Source: Hyaloraphidium curvatum (lineage: Eukaryota > Monoblepharomycota > Hyaloraphidiomycetes > Hyaloraphidiales > Hyaloraphidiaceae). From it: a stretch of 64,000 nucleotides of DNA. Of this stretch, positions 50,182 through 60,850 are shown in pieces. The stretch lies in the NCBI GenBank assembly GCA_025558095.1, contig JAIVFI010000008.1, forward strand, positions 558,001-622,000. Reading direction: 5' to 3'. Below the pieces are notes generated by a model. That model was not told the origin of the DNA, searched no databases, and worked only from the letters and a program-made list of their open reading frames with translations. The translations under genes and the position numbers were made by a program. Numbering within the stretch: the first letter of the stretch is position 1; each line of letters begins with the position of its first letter.

Positions 50182-51579
50182 TCATCCCGCTACATCACTG
50201 CTGGAGAGCCCTCGCACACAGTCAGCGACGATGATGGCCGCGATCTTGGCCGTCGACTCGCGCGCCACGTTCGCCACCCCCGCCGGAAACCACGGGGCTT
50301 TCCCGATCACCATGGCGTGTGTCCCCAGCGAGAATGGCATGGGAAGCGCAAGGTATAGCGAGACCCGGCGCCACGTGATGCTCTGCAGGTTCCGCAGCAT
50401 GGACGGCAAGTACTCGCACAGCGAGGCCGAGTCGAGCAGGTACGACTCTGGTGCGGGAGAGATCGGCTGGCTGTTTACGTCCGTGGGAGAGTCCGAACTA
50501 ATCGAAGGATCGAAACGGGCATCCGGTGACACCAGCGCCGGCGGATCGAGCTTCGCGGTCCAAGGGCCCACGCCAGCGGTACTTTCTCCAAAGAGCTCCA
50601 GGTCCACGTCGTCGTCGAATCCACAGCGATCCAAGACATGGAATCCGTAGGCTCCTTTGCTCGTCGGGAGCTTGTCTCCCAGCCCGTACGGATAAGTCCT
50701 TTGAATGAGCGCGGACGCGTAAGGTACGATGTCGGCAGCCGCCAGCCCGATCAACGTTCGGTGTCGGAACAACGAGAGAGTTGCCACAAAGTCAGATCGG
50801 GGATCAGACATTCTGGTGAGCAAGGAGTCTGCATCGACGAGGAACAGCTCCTGGCCACTCCGTTGGTAGACCGTGGTGGCGGCGAGCCGCAGGAAGCGCG
50901 CGTAGGCCGTCGATGCGTAGGTTTGCCCCTCGAACACACGGGAACCAAGGTGCGGCGTGCACACGGTCATGAAGGTCCACGGTTCGACAGAGATGGTCGG
51001 GAAAGGCGCCAACAGACTCGGCAACATTGGATTTTGCCCGGCTAGGAGCAGCGACACGGCATATCGCGCCACGAGGCCGCCCAAGCTGTGTCCAACGATG
51101 GCCAGCCGGAGTACGATTGGCCTCGATGAGGAGGAAGGGTTGTCCGGAGCGAATTCCGGCAGCACGGTCTTGGCGACATGATCTGTGATCTCCTCTGCCG
51201 CCACGGTCCCGAGCCTCTCAACCCCGGCGTAGGTTTTTCGTCCGGCATACTCCGCGAGCTTGTACGTGAAGAGACGCGTCGCAGATTGGGCTAGCTCGGC
51301 AGGGAGCCGCTGGACCGCGAGCTCGAACTGCTCGTTGACGCATCGTTCCATTTGCGCCCAGTCCGAAGCATACCCGTCGACGCCGTGGCAAAAGTACACG
51401 AGAAACACGTTCAAAGGCTTTTGGTCCATCGATGTCCAGACTGGCGCTGCTTCATTCAGGCAGAATCTGGAGGACTCAACGCGTCGTGTTGTTGGTTCGG
51501 GACGTATGGTAAGTGAGGCGCCGTCCCGATCACTCATAAACGGCCCTGCGTGCCGAAAACGGGGACAGTCGATACGCAT
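50182..51579 (-). CDS. Alpha/beta-hydrolase lipase (DUF676/ROG1-like)
   Basis: One-exon gene of up to 465 residues. The core shows NVFLVYFCHGVDGYASDWAQ (strand and oxyanion HG), LRLAIVGHSLGGLVARYAVS (nucleophile elbow GHSLGG), FMTVCTPHLGS (TPHLG, typical of DUF676 serine esterases such as yeast Rog1) and FRHRTLIGLAAADIVPYASA. A catalytic Asp/His pair probably lies in the ADIVPY and LPTSKGAYGFH-type regions. ATG 51579 gives a 50-residue leader, but similarity begins near ATG 51429, which would leave a more normal 174 bp before LACTB2. Likely acts on lipids; substrate unknown. Confidence 0.83.
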   Translation of the reverse strand: MRIDCPRFRHAGPFMSDRDGASLTIRPEPTTRRVESSRFCLNEAAPVWTSMDQKPLNVFLVYFCHGVDGYASDWAQMERCVNEQFELAVQRLPAELAQSATRLFTYKLAEYAGRKTYAGVERLGTVAAEEITDHVAKTVLPEFAPDNPSSSSRPIVLRLAIVGHSLGGLVARYAVSLLLAGQNPMLPSLLAPFPTISVEPWTFMTVCTPHLGSRVFEGQTYASTAYARFLRLAATTVYQRSGQELFLVDADSLLTRMSDPRSDFVATLSLFRHRTLIGLAAADIVPYASALIQRTYPYGLGDKLPTSKGAYGFHVLDRCGFDDDVDLELFGESTAGVGPWTAKLDPPALVSPDARFDPSISSDSPTDVNSQPISPAPESYLLDSASLCEYLPSMLRNLQSITWRRVSLYLALPMPFSLGTHAMVIGKAPWFPAGVANVARESTAKIAAIIVADCVRGLSSSDVAG

Positions 51580-51603
51580 AGAATGACGGTAATCTGTCCC
51601 GAT

Positions 51604-52750
51604 TTACAGCTTGGTGCCCTCCGTCAGCTTCCACCGCGTCCCCTTCTCGTCGACCCTGGCGGCCTTCCCCTCCTTTTCCAGCTTGCCAAGGTGGAGCATG
51701 ACACCGGGGTAGGCAGCCTTCTGCAGGTGAGGCGGATAAGCCGCATCTGCAACCCAGAAGGTCAGTGCCGTCATATCGAGACCTCGCTGGACGCCTCACA
51801 GATGATCTTGATCATGTCTTCTACGACCCACGGCTCGTAGCTGTTGGACGCTGCCGACGGGTTGCCTTCCGCGTGTGTCTTGGACAGCACGTCCAAGATT
51901 TGGTCCTCGCGTTCCTGGGATCGCCACACTCTCAAGTCACCGATCCGGGGACGGCATGAGCGCAACCAACCTGCCGATGCTTGATGTACTCCTCCAGTTT
52001 TGCCTTGCCATTCTCCACGACCGGTCCGTGTCCAGGATAGATCCTTCCGACCTCCCGCTCCAGCAGCTTCTTCAGGCCGTCCACGTACTCCTTGAGGTCC
52101 TGGAACACCGTCGTTCCGTGGCCCAACACGCAGTCTCCGGCAAAGATGGCCTTCTCCTCCTCGAGATAAAAGGCAACGTGGTCGGGGCAGTGCCCCGGCG
52201 TGTGCAGCGCGACGATGGTCGCGCCGGGCACGGAAATCGTCTGCTTATCGGCGAGCGGCGTGTAGACGGGGTTGGGGGTGGGGTCGGTCTGGGGGTGGAT
52301 GAACTTGTGGAAACGCGGGGCAGGCTCGGTAAAGGAGAGGATCTGGTCAATGCCGCCGACGTGGTCTGCGACCGGAATGGAGCAGGTGAGCAAGGTCGAG
52401 CTAGTGCACTCCGAGGGGGGCCACGTCAACAAACCATGGTGGTAGTGGGTAATCAAGACTTCGGCAATCTTGCCGCCCGCCTTCTTGATGCTGTCCTTCA
52501 GCAGCTCCGTGAAACCGTCGATGCCCTCGCCAGTGTCAACCAGAGCGCGCTGGTCGCCGTCTCCCACGATGTAGCAGTTGGTCCCCTGGAGCTGGAACGT
52601 GCCCGGATTGAGTCCGAGCACGCGATGCACTAGCGGAGAAAGCTGCTGGTAGTCCGGAAGCAGCGGGAGTCCCGCGGGGAGGGTGACGTCGCCGTTGGGT
52701 CCCTTGACCACCACGGGTGCCGGGGCAGCCGGAGCTGCGGCGGAAGCCAT
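51604..52750 (-). CDS. LACTB2: Metallo-beta-lactamase fold nuclease, LACTB2-like
   Basis: LACTB2 is a mitochondrial single-strand-specific endoribonuclease of the glyoxalase-II/beta-lactamase fold. Sequence in order: LVHRVLGLNPGTFQLQGTNC, IVGDGDQRALVDTGEG, ITHYHHDHVGGIDQIL (HxHxDH, split by an intron after HYHH), HTPGHCPDHVAFYLEE, AIFAGDCVLGHGTTVFQDLK, GRIYPGHGPVVENGKAKLEE YIKHR and REDQILDVL. The C-terminal winged-helix-like exon ends RVDEKGTRWKLTEGTKL. All metal ligands are present. No obvious mitochondrial leader. Head to head with HGH1. Confidence 0.92.
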
Positions 52751-52909
52751 CGCGCGCTGACAGAGCTGAGGTCTGAAGTGGCCGAAATGTCGAACAGTGT
52801 GCCGGACTCCAGCTGCCGCAACTTGCATGCGCGAACTTCGGGTGATCGGCTCGTCTTCCCGCCGCGCCGAATGACGCGAGACGCGAGCACAAACATTCGA
52901 CGCAACAAC

Positions 52910-53981
52910 ATGGAAGACCAGCTCGTCGAGCTGTTCTCGTTCCTCCGCGACGGGCAGCTGGCCGTGCGACAGCTTGCAGTGCAGCACGTACTCTCTTTCA
53001 CTCGGGACGGGCCTTCCCTTGCCGTTTTCCGCAAGCATGCTCCGCGGGTTTCGGCGGATCTCGCTCGCCTCGTCGAGGACCACCCCACGGTGGCCAACGA
53101 TGCCATCAGCTGCCTGATCAATCTGAGCGCGGCGGATGTTGGGAGCGAACGCTGGGGATCGTTGGAGCTGGCACTGTACCTCGTCGACGTCATCCTCACT
53201 CCGAACGCCCTCTTGGCCGATCCGGCCGCGATGCTGCTCTCGAACCTGGCCAAGTCGCCGCTGCTGGCACGTCTTGTACCTAGGCTGGTCTCAGGCTCCT
53301 CGCCGAAGCTGGCCCAGCTCGTGGACACCTTTGTGAAGGGAGACGGGAAGAAATGGAACGAGCAGGCGAACTTCGACTTTCTTGCCTCGCTCTTTGCCGA
53401 GATCGCGGCATTGCCCGAGGGCAGGAAGTTCCTCGCGAACTATCCGGATCGGAAGAACCCGTTGGTCTGCAGCCTGGTCCCTTTCATCGGGCATCCCAGT
53501 CTAATTCGGAGGGGCGGGGCGATCGCGGCGGTCAAGTGGGCATATGGGCGAAATGGGCCGGACGAATCTCTGACCAGCTCTTTCGCTCTACAGAAACTGC
53601 GCTCTGGATGCCGCCAACCATGTGCCCATGTTGTCCGAGGACGAGTGGAACTCGCTCCCTGCGATCCTCCTTCCGCTGGCAGGGCCGGAGCAGCTTTCCG
53701 ACGAGGACAGCGACGGACTGCCCGACGAGCTGCAGCTCTTGGAGCTGACAAAGACGCGGGAGCCGGATCCAGCCCTGCGGCTCATGCTCGTCGAGACGCT
53801 CATTTGCCTGGCTACGACCAGGGAGGGCCGCGACATTATGCGGCGGCGGAAGGTTTATCCTATCATCCGCGAAGCACATCTTGTCGAGCCTGTGGAGGCC
53901 ATACAGGCGGAGATGGAGCGGCTCGTGGACGCGTTCATGCGGGAGGAAGGAGAAGTGGAAGGCGCTCCGCCAGCCTCATGA
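52910..53981 (+). CDS. HGH1: HGH1 (FAM203) chaperone-linked protein
   Basis: Armadillo-like helical protein that works with the chaperonin TRiC and Hsp90 in folding elongation factor 2. It starts MEDQLVELFSFLRDGQLAVR, equivalent to MEAQLEELLPFL in homologues. Then QLAVQHVLSFTRDG, DAISCLINLSA, and IRRGGAIAAVKNCALDAANH across an intron of about 58 nt. The C-terminal exon has LPAILLPLAGPEQLSDEDSD, GLPDELQLLELTKTREPDPA and VYPIIREAHLVEP, diagnostic of the family. An in-frame extension upstream to 52788 exists, but ATG 52910 matches the family start. Confidence 0.92.
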
Positions 53982-54003
53982 GCAATAGACCAGCTACAGC
54001 TAT

Positions 54004-54904
54004 CTACCACCAGATCCAGCGAATCCACAGCACCGCGATGACTAGGAGCACCACTACGATTGGAGGGCCGTACTTCTGGTACAGCGCCTGGAGGTTCAAG
54101 CGTCGGGTGTCCTTCAGAAACTTTTTGGATTCCGAGGACAGGGATTGCGAAAGGTGGGACATTCCTGGTGGGCGGAAGAGTTTGTCAGGACTTTGCACGA
54201 CCGAGGCTCCGAAGCTACCCACGATCGAGCGACTCTCCGCGTCCGAGCACCTCGCCAATGTTCTTCGTCATTATCCGGGTCACGTCGTTGAGGTCGTCGT
54301 TCAGCTTCTGGAGGTTCTTTTGCGTCCGCGTATCTTTGTACTGCTTTTTGGTCTTTTGAATGAAGGTGTCTGCGCACGCGATATGACGATAAGCATCATT
54401 GATGCAGCCCCTCTGGCCCCGTAACCCCAACGGATCGTCGGCGACGTTCTGAATGCCAAGGACCGCTCACTGGTCCAGCGACCACAGCGGCCTTCCCCAA
54501 ACTCAAGCAACCGCCGCCAGCCGTCAGCGCCGCGCGCGGATCCATATCCCGGGGCTCAACGTACCAAACTTGACAAACGCGTACGGCCTGGCGACCCCGC
54601 CGACTTCGCTCCCGTACTTTTCCCCAAACTCCTTTTCGAGCTCCTCCAGGTACGCAAACGCGAGCTTCTTCGGGTAGCTCCGCTCCGTCAGGCAAAGGTA
54701 GCAGATTCCACGCTCAATGAGGTAGTGGAACACGTAGGGTCCGGTTTCGATGGAGCATTTGGGATCCGACTGCGGCGTGAGCCGCTTGAAGATCAGCTTC
54801 GCCTGCGATTTGTAGTCCGCGAGGTCGTCTGCCTCCTCGTCGTCCATCGAAGCGGCCAGGGGCAGCCCGTCCGCGACACGGGCAATAATTGTCGACTTGA
54901 CCAT
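54004..54904 (-). CDS. SEC22: SNARE protein SEC22
   Basis: R-SNARE of ER-Golgi transport with an N-terminal longin domain. [50 protein letters not shown] and [20 protein letters not shown] match SEC22 closely. After introns: [50 protein letters not shown] (R-SNARE zero-layer Arg in GRGE). The C-terminal exon has [20 protein letters not shown] and a membrane anchor ending IRWIWW. It ends 23 bp from HGH1 and is divergent from the WrbA gene. With BET1 it gives two SNAREs of the same transport step in the window. Confidence 0.93.
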
Positions 54905-55072
54905 GACGGCCAAGAAGCGAGTCCGGAGACCGGAAGGGCGCCTTTCTGCGGCTTTATTCCTACTCGACGAGAGTGCCGAAAGGGTCGAAAGGTGTGGGGT
55001 CGGAGGAGCACGCGACGTGGCAGCCGCCGGGCCATCAAAGGTCGGTCACTGCCAGCTCATCCCCCAGACACC

Positions 55073-55903
55073 ATGGCAAACAGGGCTCCCAAGTGCGCCA
55101 TCGTGATCTACTCGCTTTATGGACACATCGCAAAGATGGCCGAAGCGGTGAAGGCCGGTGTCGAGAGCGTCGGAGGCACGGTTTCGCTCTACCAGTGAGT
55201 TTCCCGCCAAGCGCCTCCGTTCGGTCTCACAGTCGCGAGGCAGGATCGCGGAAACGCTTTCCTAGGACATTCTGCAGAAGATGGGCGCTCCGCCGAAGGT
55301 CGACTACCCGATTCTTGCTCCTAACGACTTGGCTGTGAGGCGATCCACACCCTCAGCTGCTCGCTCCGCCTGACGATCTCGGTGACACGCAGGAGTTCGA
55401 CGCATTCATCTTCGGCATCCCTACCCGCTATGGGTTCGTTCGATGTGATGCCAGTACCGCTTTGGATTCTGATTGGAGTGCAGCAACTTTCCCGCCCAGT
55501 TCAAGGCCTTCTGGGACGCGACGGGACAGCTCTGGGCCAAAGGCTCGCTCGCAGGAAGGTACGCAGCAGTCTTTGTGTCGACTGCTACGCTCGGAGGAGG
55601 ACAGGAGCAGTGGGTTGACCCTTTACAGCCCCGATCGCACACCTGATCAAGGTTTCCAGGACTGCGGCGAACGCGATGTCCACCTTCGCACACCACGGCA
55701 TCATCTATGTGCCCCTTGGTTACAGCAAGACGCCTAACTTAAGGAACACCAGCGAAGTACATGGCGGCAGCGCGTGGGGAGCGGGCACGATCGCTTCGAG
55801 CGACGGAAGCCGTCAGCCGAGCAAGCTGGAGCTCGAGATGGCGTTTGCTCAGGGCGCTATGTTCTGGAAGACCATTTCTCGTGTCGATTTCGATCGCGAG
55901 TAG
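55073..55903 (+). CDS. WrbA-type NAD(P)H:quinone oxidoreductase
   Basis: Flavodoxin-fold FMN enzyme reducing quinones by two electrons; fungal members (Pst2, Ycp4, Obr1) sit at eisosomes or the cytosol. [20 protein letters not shown] is the FMN phosphate loop. After introns: [69 protein letters not shown] and, across a 50-nt intron, [20 protein letters not shown]. It ends [17 protein letters not shown]. About five introns. Confidence 0.93.
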
Positions 55904-55971
55904 TTGTCTGCAGATGTGCGGGGGAACGTGACGATCGACCAGTCAGAGGTCCAAGTCTCCCCGAATTCGCC

Positions 55972-57589
55972 ATGCTGAACCTGTCCCTGGATGGCTCCGG
56001 GGAGCCGAAGCCGGCGAATGCCGTCGGCCGTCGACGGAGACGCGAACGGGAGAGCGTGCTCCTGACGCGGGGCGAGGACGGCGAGATCCAGCCCGCCTTT
56101 GGGCCATCGTCTTTCAACCCGTTGCCTGTGCCGCAACCCGCGCCGCAGGCCGAGCCTGCGCCCAGCCAGAAGCCTGCGGAGCCAGATTCGGGCGCCGTCT
56201 ATGCGGGCGTGAAATGGCAGCCGCCAAAGATGGCAGCGCCAGCGAGGCCGCGCACCTCGCCTCTGGCTTCCGTAGCCACCTCCGGACGCGTCAACCGCGA
56301 CCTCGTCGTGGGCCGGCAGGGACTCCGATCCAGCGCCCGAAGCCTGAGGTCCTTGGCCCCATCGCTGGCCGACCCGGCTCCGGCAGCTGCGGAGCCTGAA
56401 CCTCAGCTTTCCCTCGACATCGTTGCTCCTGAAGCATACTCCTCTCCGACCTCCCGGACCGCTGCTCCGCCATCGAACGACGTCTTCGAAGTTCCAACCC
56501 CGCCGCCACTTACCGCGGACGAGAGTCTGTCAAAGAGCGAGGTCCGGGAGGACGCGAGGGACGACGTCTACGGCTTCAAGTCCTTCGAGGATGCCTTCAT
56601 TACCGCGGCCGAGCTTGTGGGCCGCGTGTTTCAGCCGGCGTATTCGTATGTTGATGGCTTTGTCCCCGCAGGACGCCACTCGGGAAAAGCTTGGTGATGA
56701 AGAGGCCCAGCTTCTGGCGGACCCCTGGGCTAGGCTCAACAAATGGAAGTCAATAGCCTCTTTGGGGCAAGAGCGACGCGAGAGCATTTCCACCGTGCTG
56801 TCGGAGAAAGCCACAATCGCGCTGGACTTGGTAAGTGCGCAGATGGAGCGAGATGGAAAGCGGGACCTTATGTTGCGCCAGGTTTCTTACGGGACCGGTC
56901 GACTTGTGCTTGCGAAAGGCTTCTTGGAATGGATCGGGCTCTTTGGCCGTGGGCCTGCGGCGGGCGATGATGCGTCACCGCGGACAGTTTTTCGATTCCC
57001 CTGCAACCTCCTGCTCAATCTTCGGCGCCGACCTCGGCCACTTGATGAGCGGGACCAGTCTCAGTCTCCTGCGGAAGTCATCATCTCGACCGAGATTGAG
57101 GGATCAGCTCTTCAGTTTGGGATAGGCGAAGGTACCGAAATTGGCGTTGCTGGCTTCCGGCTGCTAACGGGACTCGGAACAGGCATTTCGGCGGCAGATC
57201 GTTGCTTGGACCAGCTGCGTGCCGCGTGCATCGGCTCTTTGTCCGCTCAGCACAGCGCTGCAGTGCCGTCCGTGACCACTATGCCAGAAGCGCTCGTGGC
57301 GTCAGCGGTTGACAGCCCGCCAGCGACTTCCCTTGTGGACAATGCATTACCGGTTTCGTCGTTTGACACCCCTCCTTCGACGTCCCGCATGTGCGTCATG
57401 TCGCCATTTGCTTCTTCGGCTGACCGTCCGGAGAGCTTGGACGGAGATCTCATGGTCTTCAGGTGCGGGATCAGTGGCATCGAGATTGCTCTGGGGCTAA
57501 ACACCGTCGCAGCCCGACACCACCCTCACGGACAGTGTCGATTGCGAAGACTATGGCCACCGAGGCGCCCACCTCATCTTCTTCCGTAA
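55972..57589 (+). CDS. Orphan Pro/Ser-rich protein, possibly 5' part of a RING gene
   Basis: Family not recognised. Exon 1 (55972 to about 56626) encodes a 220-residue Pro/Ala/Ser-rich region that ends GFKSFEDAFITAAELVGR. A 46-nt GT-AG intron joins it to DATREKLGDEEAQLLADPWA, a helix-rich segment, and another joins IALDL to VSYGTGRLVLAKGFLEWIGL. Later frames are uncertain. If the last open frame ran on, its stop (57587-57589) would lie inside the next open frame. An intron from 57462 to about 57511 instead joins MVFR smoothly into the downstream RING frame, so this and the next entry may be one gene. Confidence 0.5.
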
Positions 57590-58284
57590 CGAAGCCCACT
57601 TTCCCCCTGTTAGACGAGCTATGCGAATCTTTGGAACTGGACTTTGGCACATCCGCACCCGCGACGACAGCCCCGGGCCCTATTGGAATCGAGGACTTGA
57701 CCTTTACAATGCGATTGCTGCCCGCGCTTTTGTCTGGGCCAGGGCTCCGGCACGACGCAGCGAACACTCCCAGACGAGCTGAGGATGGGACGCCAAAGCG
57801 GCAAGCTGCATCCGCGTTTGATGTAGGCATTGCGGACGCCATCAGGGCTGACTTTTACCGGCGCTTGGACGAAGCCAAGGCACGAAGGGATGCCGCGATC
57901 CGGAAAGCCGAGGAGGACTATGTTGCCGAGGCCGGGAGTCTCGAGCTCGAATTGGAAGCTGCGTTGGCATCAGCGCCTATGGCGCACCCGGAGCTTCTCG
58001 ACTTGGGCGGCGGACGGGATGGAGCGGAAGCCAATCCACGAGCGGCCGAGGAGCAGGAGGACCCGATCTGCGGACTGTGCTGCGATGCCGCCAAATCTAA
58101 AGGTGCGTCCACAGTCATAGGTGCCGTTATTCCACTGACACTTGAACCAGTGCTCCGGCCGTGCAACCACGCCCTCTGCGAATCTTGCCTCTCGCGTTTG
58201 TGTTCTGACGACGGTTCTGTCAAGTGCCCGTGGGACAGAAGCGACGTAACAGTCGAAGATTTGGAAGACGCAGTAACCTGGTGA
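57553..58284 (+). CDS. RING finger protein (Cys3HisCys3Asp)
   Basis: 243 residues from ATG 57553, or the last exon of the upstream gene. The N-terminal half is disordered and then helical (AIRADFYRRLDEAKARRDAA, a coiled coil). The C-terminal RING is spaced C-x2-C (CGLCC), PCNHALCESC and KCPWDRSDV, encoded at 58069-58236. The last zinc ligand is Asp, as in the Roquin RING with its CPFD end. Probable ubiquitin ligase; substrate unknown. Acidic end LEDAVTW. Confidence 0.65.
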   Translation: MATEAPTSSSSVTKPTFPLLDELCESLELDFGTSAPATTAPGPIGIEDLTFTMRLLPALLSGPGLRHDAANTPRRAEDGTPKRQAASAFDVGIADAIRADFYRRLDEAKARRDAAIRKAEEDYVAEAGSLELELEAALASAPMAHPELLDLGGGRDGAEANPRAAEEQEDPICGLCCDAAKSKGASTVIGAVIPLTLEPVLRPCNHALCESCLSRLCSDDGSVKCPWDRSDVTVEDLEDAVTW

Positions 58285-58360
58285 GGCCACTTTTCACCGC
58301 CACAAACAAGCCAATATAGAGTCGCCGTTCCGGAGCTCGCTACGCCCGTTTCCGTGTCGA

Positions 58361-60584
58361 ATGGCTGCAAAAGTGGCGCATCGTTGCTCTACGGGGATCA
58401 TCCGACCGTCATTTAGTCTCTATTTCGAGTGCTTCACGCGGGGACGCGTTGCGATCCTGCGCCGCCGCTCGTCGACGTCGGGCGTCTCTTCCAGGCGGAA
58501 CGCGTCGGGCCTGGCCAGAGAAACATTCTACGTGACAACCCCCATCTTCTACGTCAATGCTGGTCTGTAGAGGCCCCGGAATCTGCGATTGGAGGCCCCG
58601 GGACTGAGGTCTTCGACCTGTCAGCCCCTCACTTCGGGCACCTCTTCTCGTCGGTTGTCGCCGACGTGTACGCGAGATACTACAAGCTCAAGGGGCGGGA
58701 TGTTTTGTTCGCAACGGGAACGGATGAGCACGGGCAGAAGGTCCGTGCCATCGTGGGGACACTGGATTCTATTGTTGAACTGGATCCCCGGGTAGATCCA
58801 GGAGGCGGCGGCAAAGAGCGGCAAAACGCCTCAGGACTTTTGCGACGAGGTTTCCGTGAAGTTCAAGGTTCTGGCACCGCTCCCTCGTTACGATCCCGTC
58901 GAAAGCTCATTTCCGCGGTTCTACCCAGAATCTCGATCGTGCTGCAGACGTCGGCTACTCCGACTTCATCAGAACTACTGAAGCTCGACATAAAGCTGCA
59001 GCTACCGCGATTTGGGTACGCGAAATCCGCTGGGCGCGTGTTCATTGGCTGAGAATGCAACACCAGAACGAGCTTTTCCGCCGCGGACACATCTACAAAG
59101 GCTTCCACGAAGGCTGGTACGCCGTGTCGGACGAGACATTCTATCCAGCGAATGCGATCGTGGAGATCCAGGATCCGAAAAGCGGTGAGGCTTACAAGGT
59201 GAGTATTGGAGTCAGCGCTTGACAATTATGGCTCACAAGTCAGGCATAGGTCTCCAAGGAATCCGGCAGCCGAGTAGAGTGGATGAAGGAGGAGAACTAC
59301 AAGTTTCGTTTATCGTCGTTCGTCGAGCCTCTCATCACTTGGTTGGAAGCAAATCCAGATGGTGGGTCAGAGCATGTTGGGCTTGTTCGTTAGTTGATGT
59401 GTTCCGCAGCCGTCGTTCCCGCATTCCGCCATCGCGAAGTGCTGAACATGCTGCGTTCCCAATCGGAAATTGGGGACCTCTCGGTGTCTCGGTTGCGAAG
59501 CCGACTGAGCTGGGGGATACCGGTTCCCAACGACGCCGACCACGTCATGTATGTCTGGCTGGACGCGCTCACCAACTACCTTACCGTCGCTGGATATCCG
59601 AGCACGGAAGATGGGAAGCCGTTCTGGCCCGCAGACATCCACGTCATTGGTCAAGATATTGTCAGGTGGCGTTGGCCTCGTTTACACCGAAGCTCTTGGG
59701 CTTATGGAGCGCGCAGGTTCCATGCCATCTTTTGGCCGGCTTTTTTAATGGCTGCCGGGCTTCCGCTGCCAAAGCAGATCCTCGTTCACGCGCATTGGAC
59801 CGTAGATGGCGGCAAGATGTCGAAAAGCAAGGGGAACGTCGTGGATCCCTTCGAGCTCATCCAGCGCTATGGTGTGGACCCGGTCAGATACTACTTGATT
59901 CGCGACGGGAGCGTGTCTCACGATTCCGGTGAGCGTCTTGACGACCGGATTGATCGAGGCTGCTGACGCCATCCTTTGGCAGAGTTTTCCCAGACCGCGC
60001 TTCAGGCGCGGTACAACTCCGACCTCCTCAATCAGCTCGGGAACCTGTTGCAACGATGCACCTCGGCATCCATCAATCCGAGCGGGTTAGTCCCGGTAAA
60101 GCTCGATGGCGACGCACGGAGGGTCGGCGCTTTGCAAGAAACGATCGGATCTCTTGCCGGTGAGCCCGCAACTTCACCGTTGCAGGACTGTACCCTGATC
60201 GTTGTCACTCGCATCCAAGAGCGTTTCGACGCCGCAGTTTCGCGCAGAGACCTCACCGGGGCGCTAGATCTCGCAGCCTCAGCGATCGGGGACCTGAACA
60301 AGTTCTTCACGGACTCCAAGCCCTGGACACTCAAAAAGCCCGAGAACGCAGCGGATCTGCGAACCATCCTCTACTATACTTATGAAGGTCTACGGATCGT
60401 CGCCATCCTTCTTCAGCCGGTGATGCCGCGGACGACGAAGGAGGTGCTGGATAGGCTCGCGGTTCCCGCATCCGAAAGGTCCTTCTGCAACGCTCGACTG
60501 GGAGGTCGGTACGTTGCCGAAGCAGGCGGATTGGAAGCAAGGATAGTAGCGGGGTCGGGCGTGGTTTTTCCGAAGTTGGCGTGA
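58361..60584 (+). CDS. MARS2: Methionyl-tRNA synthetase, mitochondrial type
   Basis: Class I synthetase charging tRNA-Met. It begins with a basic, Ser/Arg-rich leader typical of a mitochondrial targeting peptide ([20 protein letters not shown]). Then [13 protein letters not shown] joins across an intron to [20 protein letters not shown], the HIGH box in the form [88 protein letters not shown], and [20 protein letters not shown] (KMSKS) follow. The anticodon-binding helices end with [12 protein letters not shown]. There is no zinc knuckle insertion, as expected of the MARS2 type. About nine introns; one has a 9-nt direct repeat. Confidence 0.93.
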
Positions 60585-60850
60585 AGAGGAGGTGAAGGGG
60601 CGGCGCCAGGGCCTGTGAAGAGATTTGATCAAGCCGGCCCAGCACAGCCGCCAGCCTTGGAGACGGAACGACCGAGTCCCCACCTTCGCACTGCAAGCAG
60701 CCGGCGTTACGAGCGATTGATCCGAGTCCCTGAAAAGCTTTAGCACTTCGCGAGCAGCCGCCGTCACGAGCGATTGATCCGAGTTTCCGAGTTCCCAGAA
60801 AAGCTCACGCTCCGCGAGCACTCGCCGTCACAAGCGATTGAGCCGCACCA
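60585..60850. repeat. Imperfect tandem repeat upstream of LMBD1
   Basis: Three copies of a 35-nt element with core GAGCGATTGATCCGAG occur at about 60694, 60750 and 60815, spaced 57 and 64 bp. Copies one and two also share TTCCGAG/CCTGAAAAGCT-type flanks, and the third is the most divergent and runs up to the LMBD1 ATG. No gene is seen in this gap. Confidence 0.6.
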
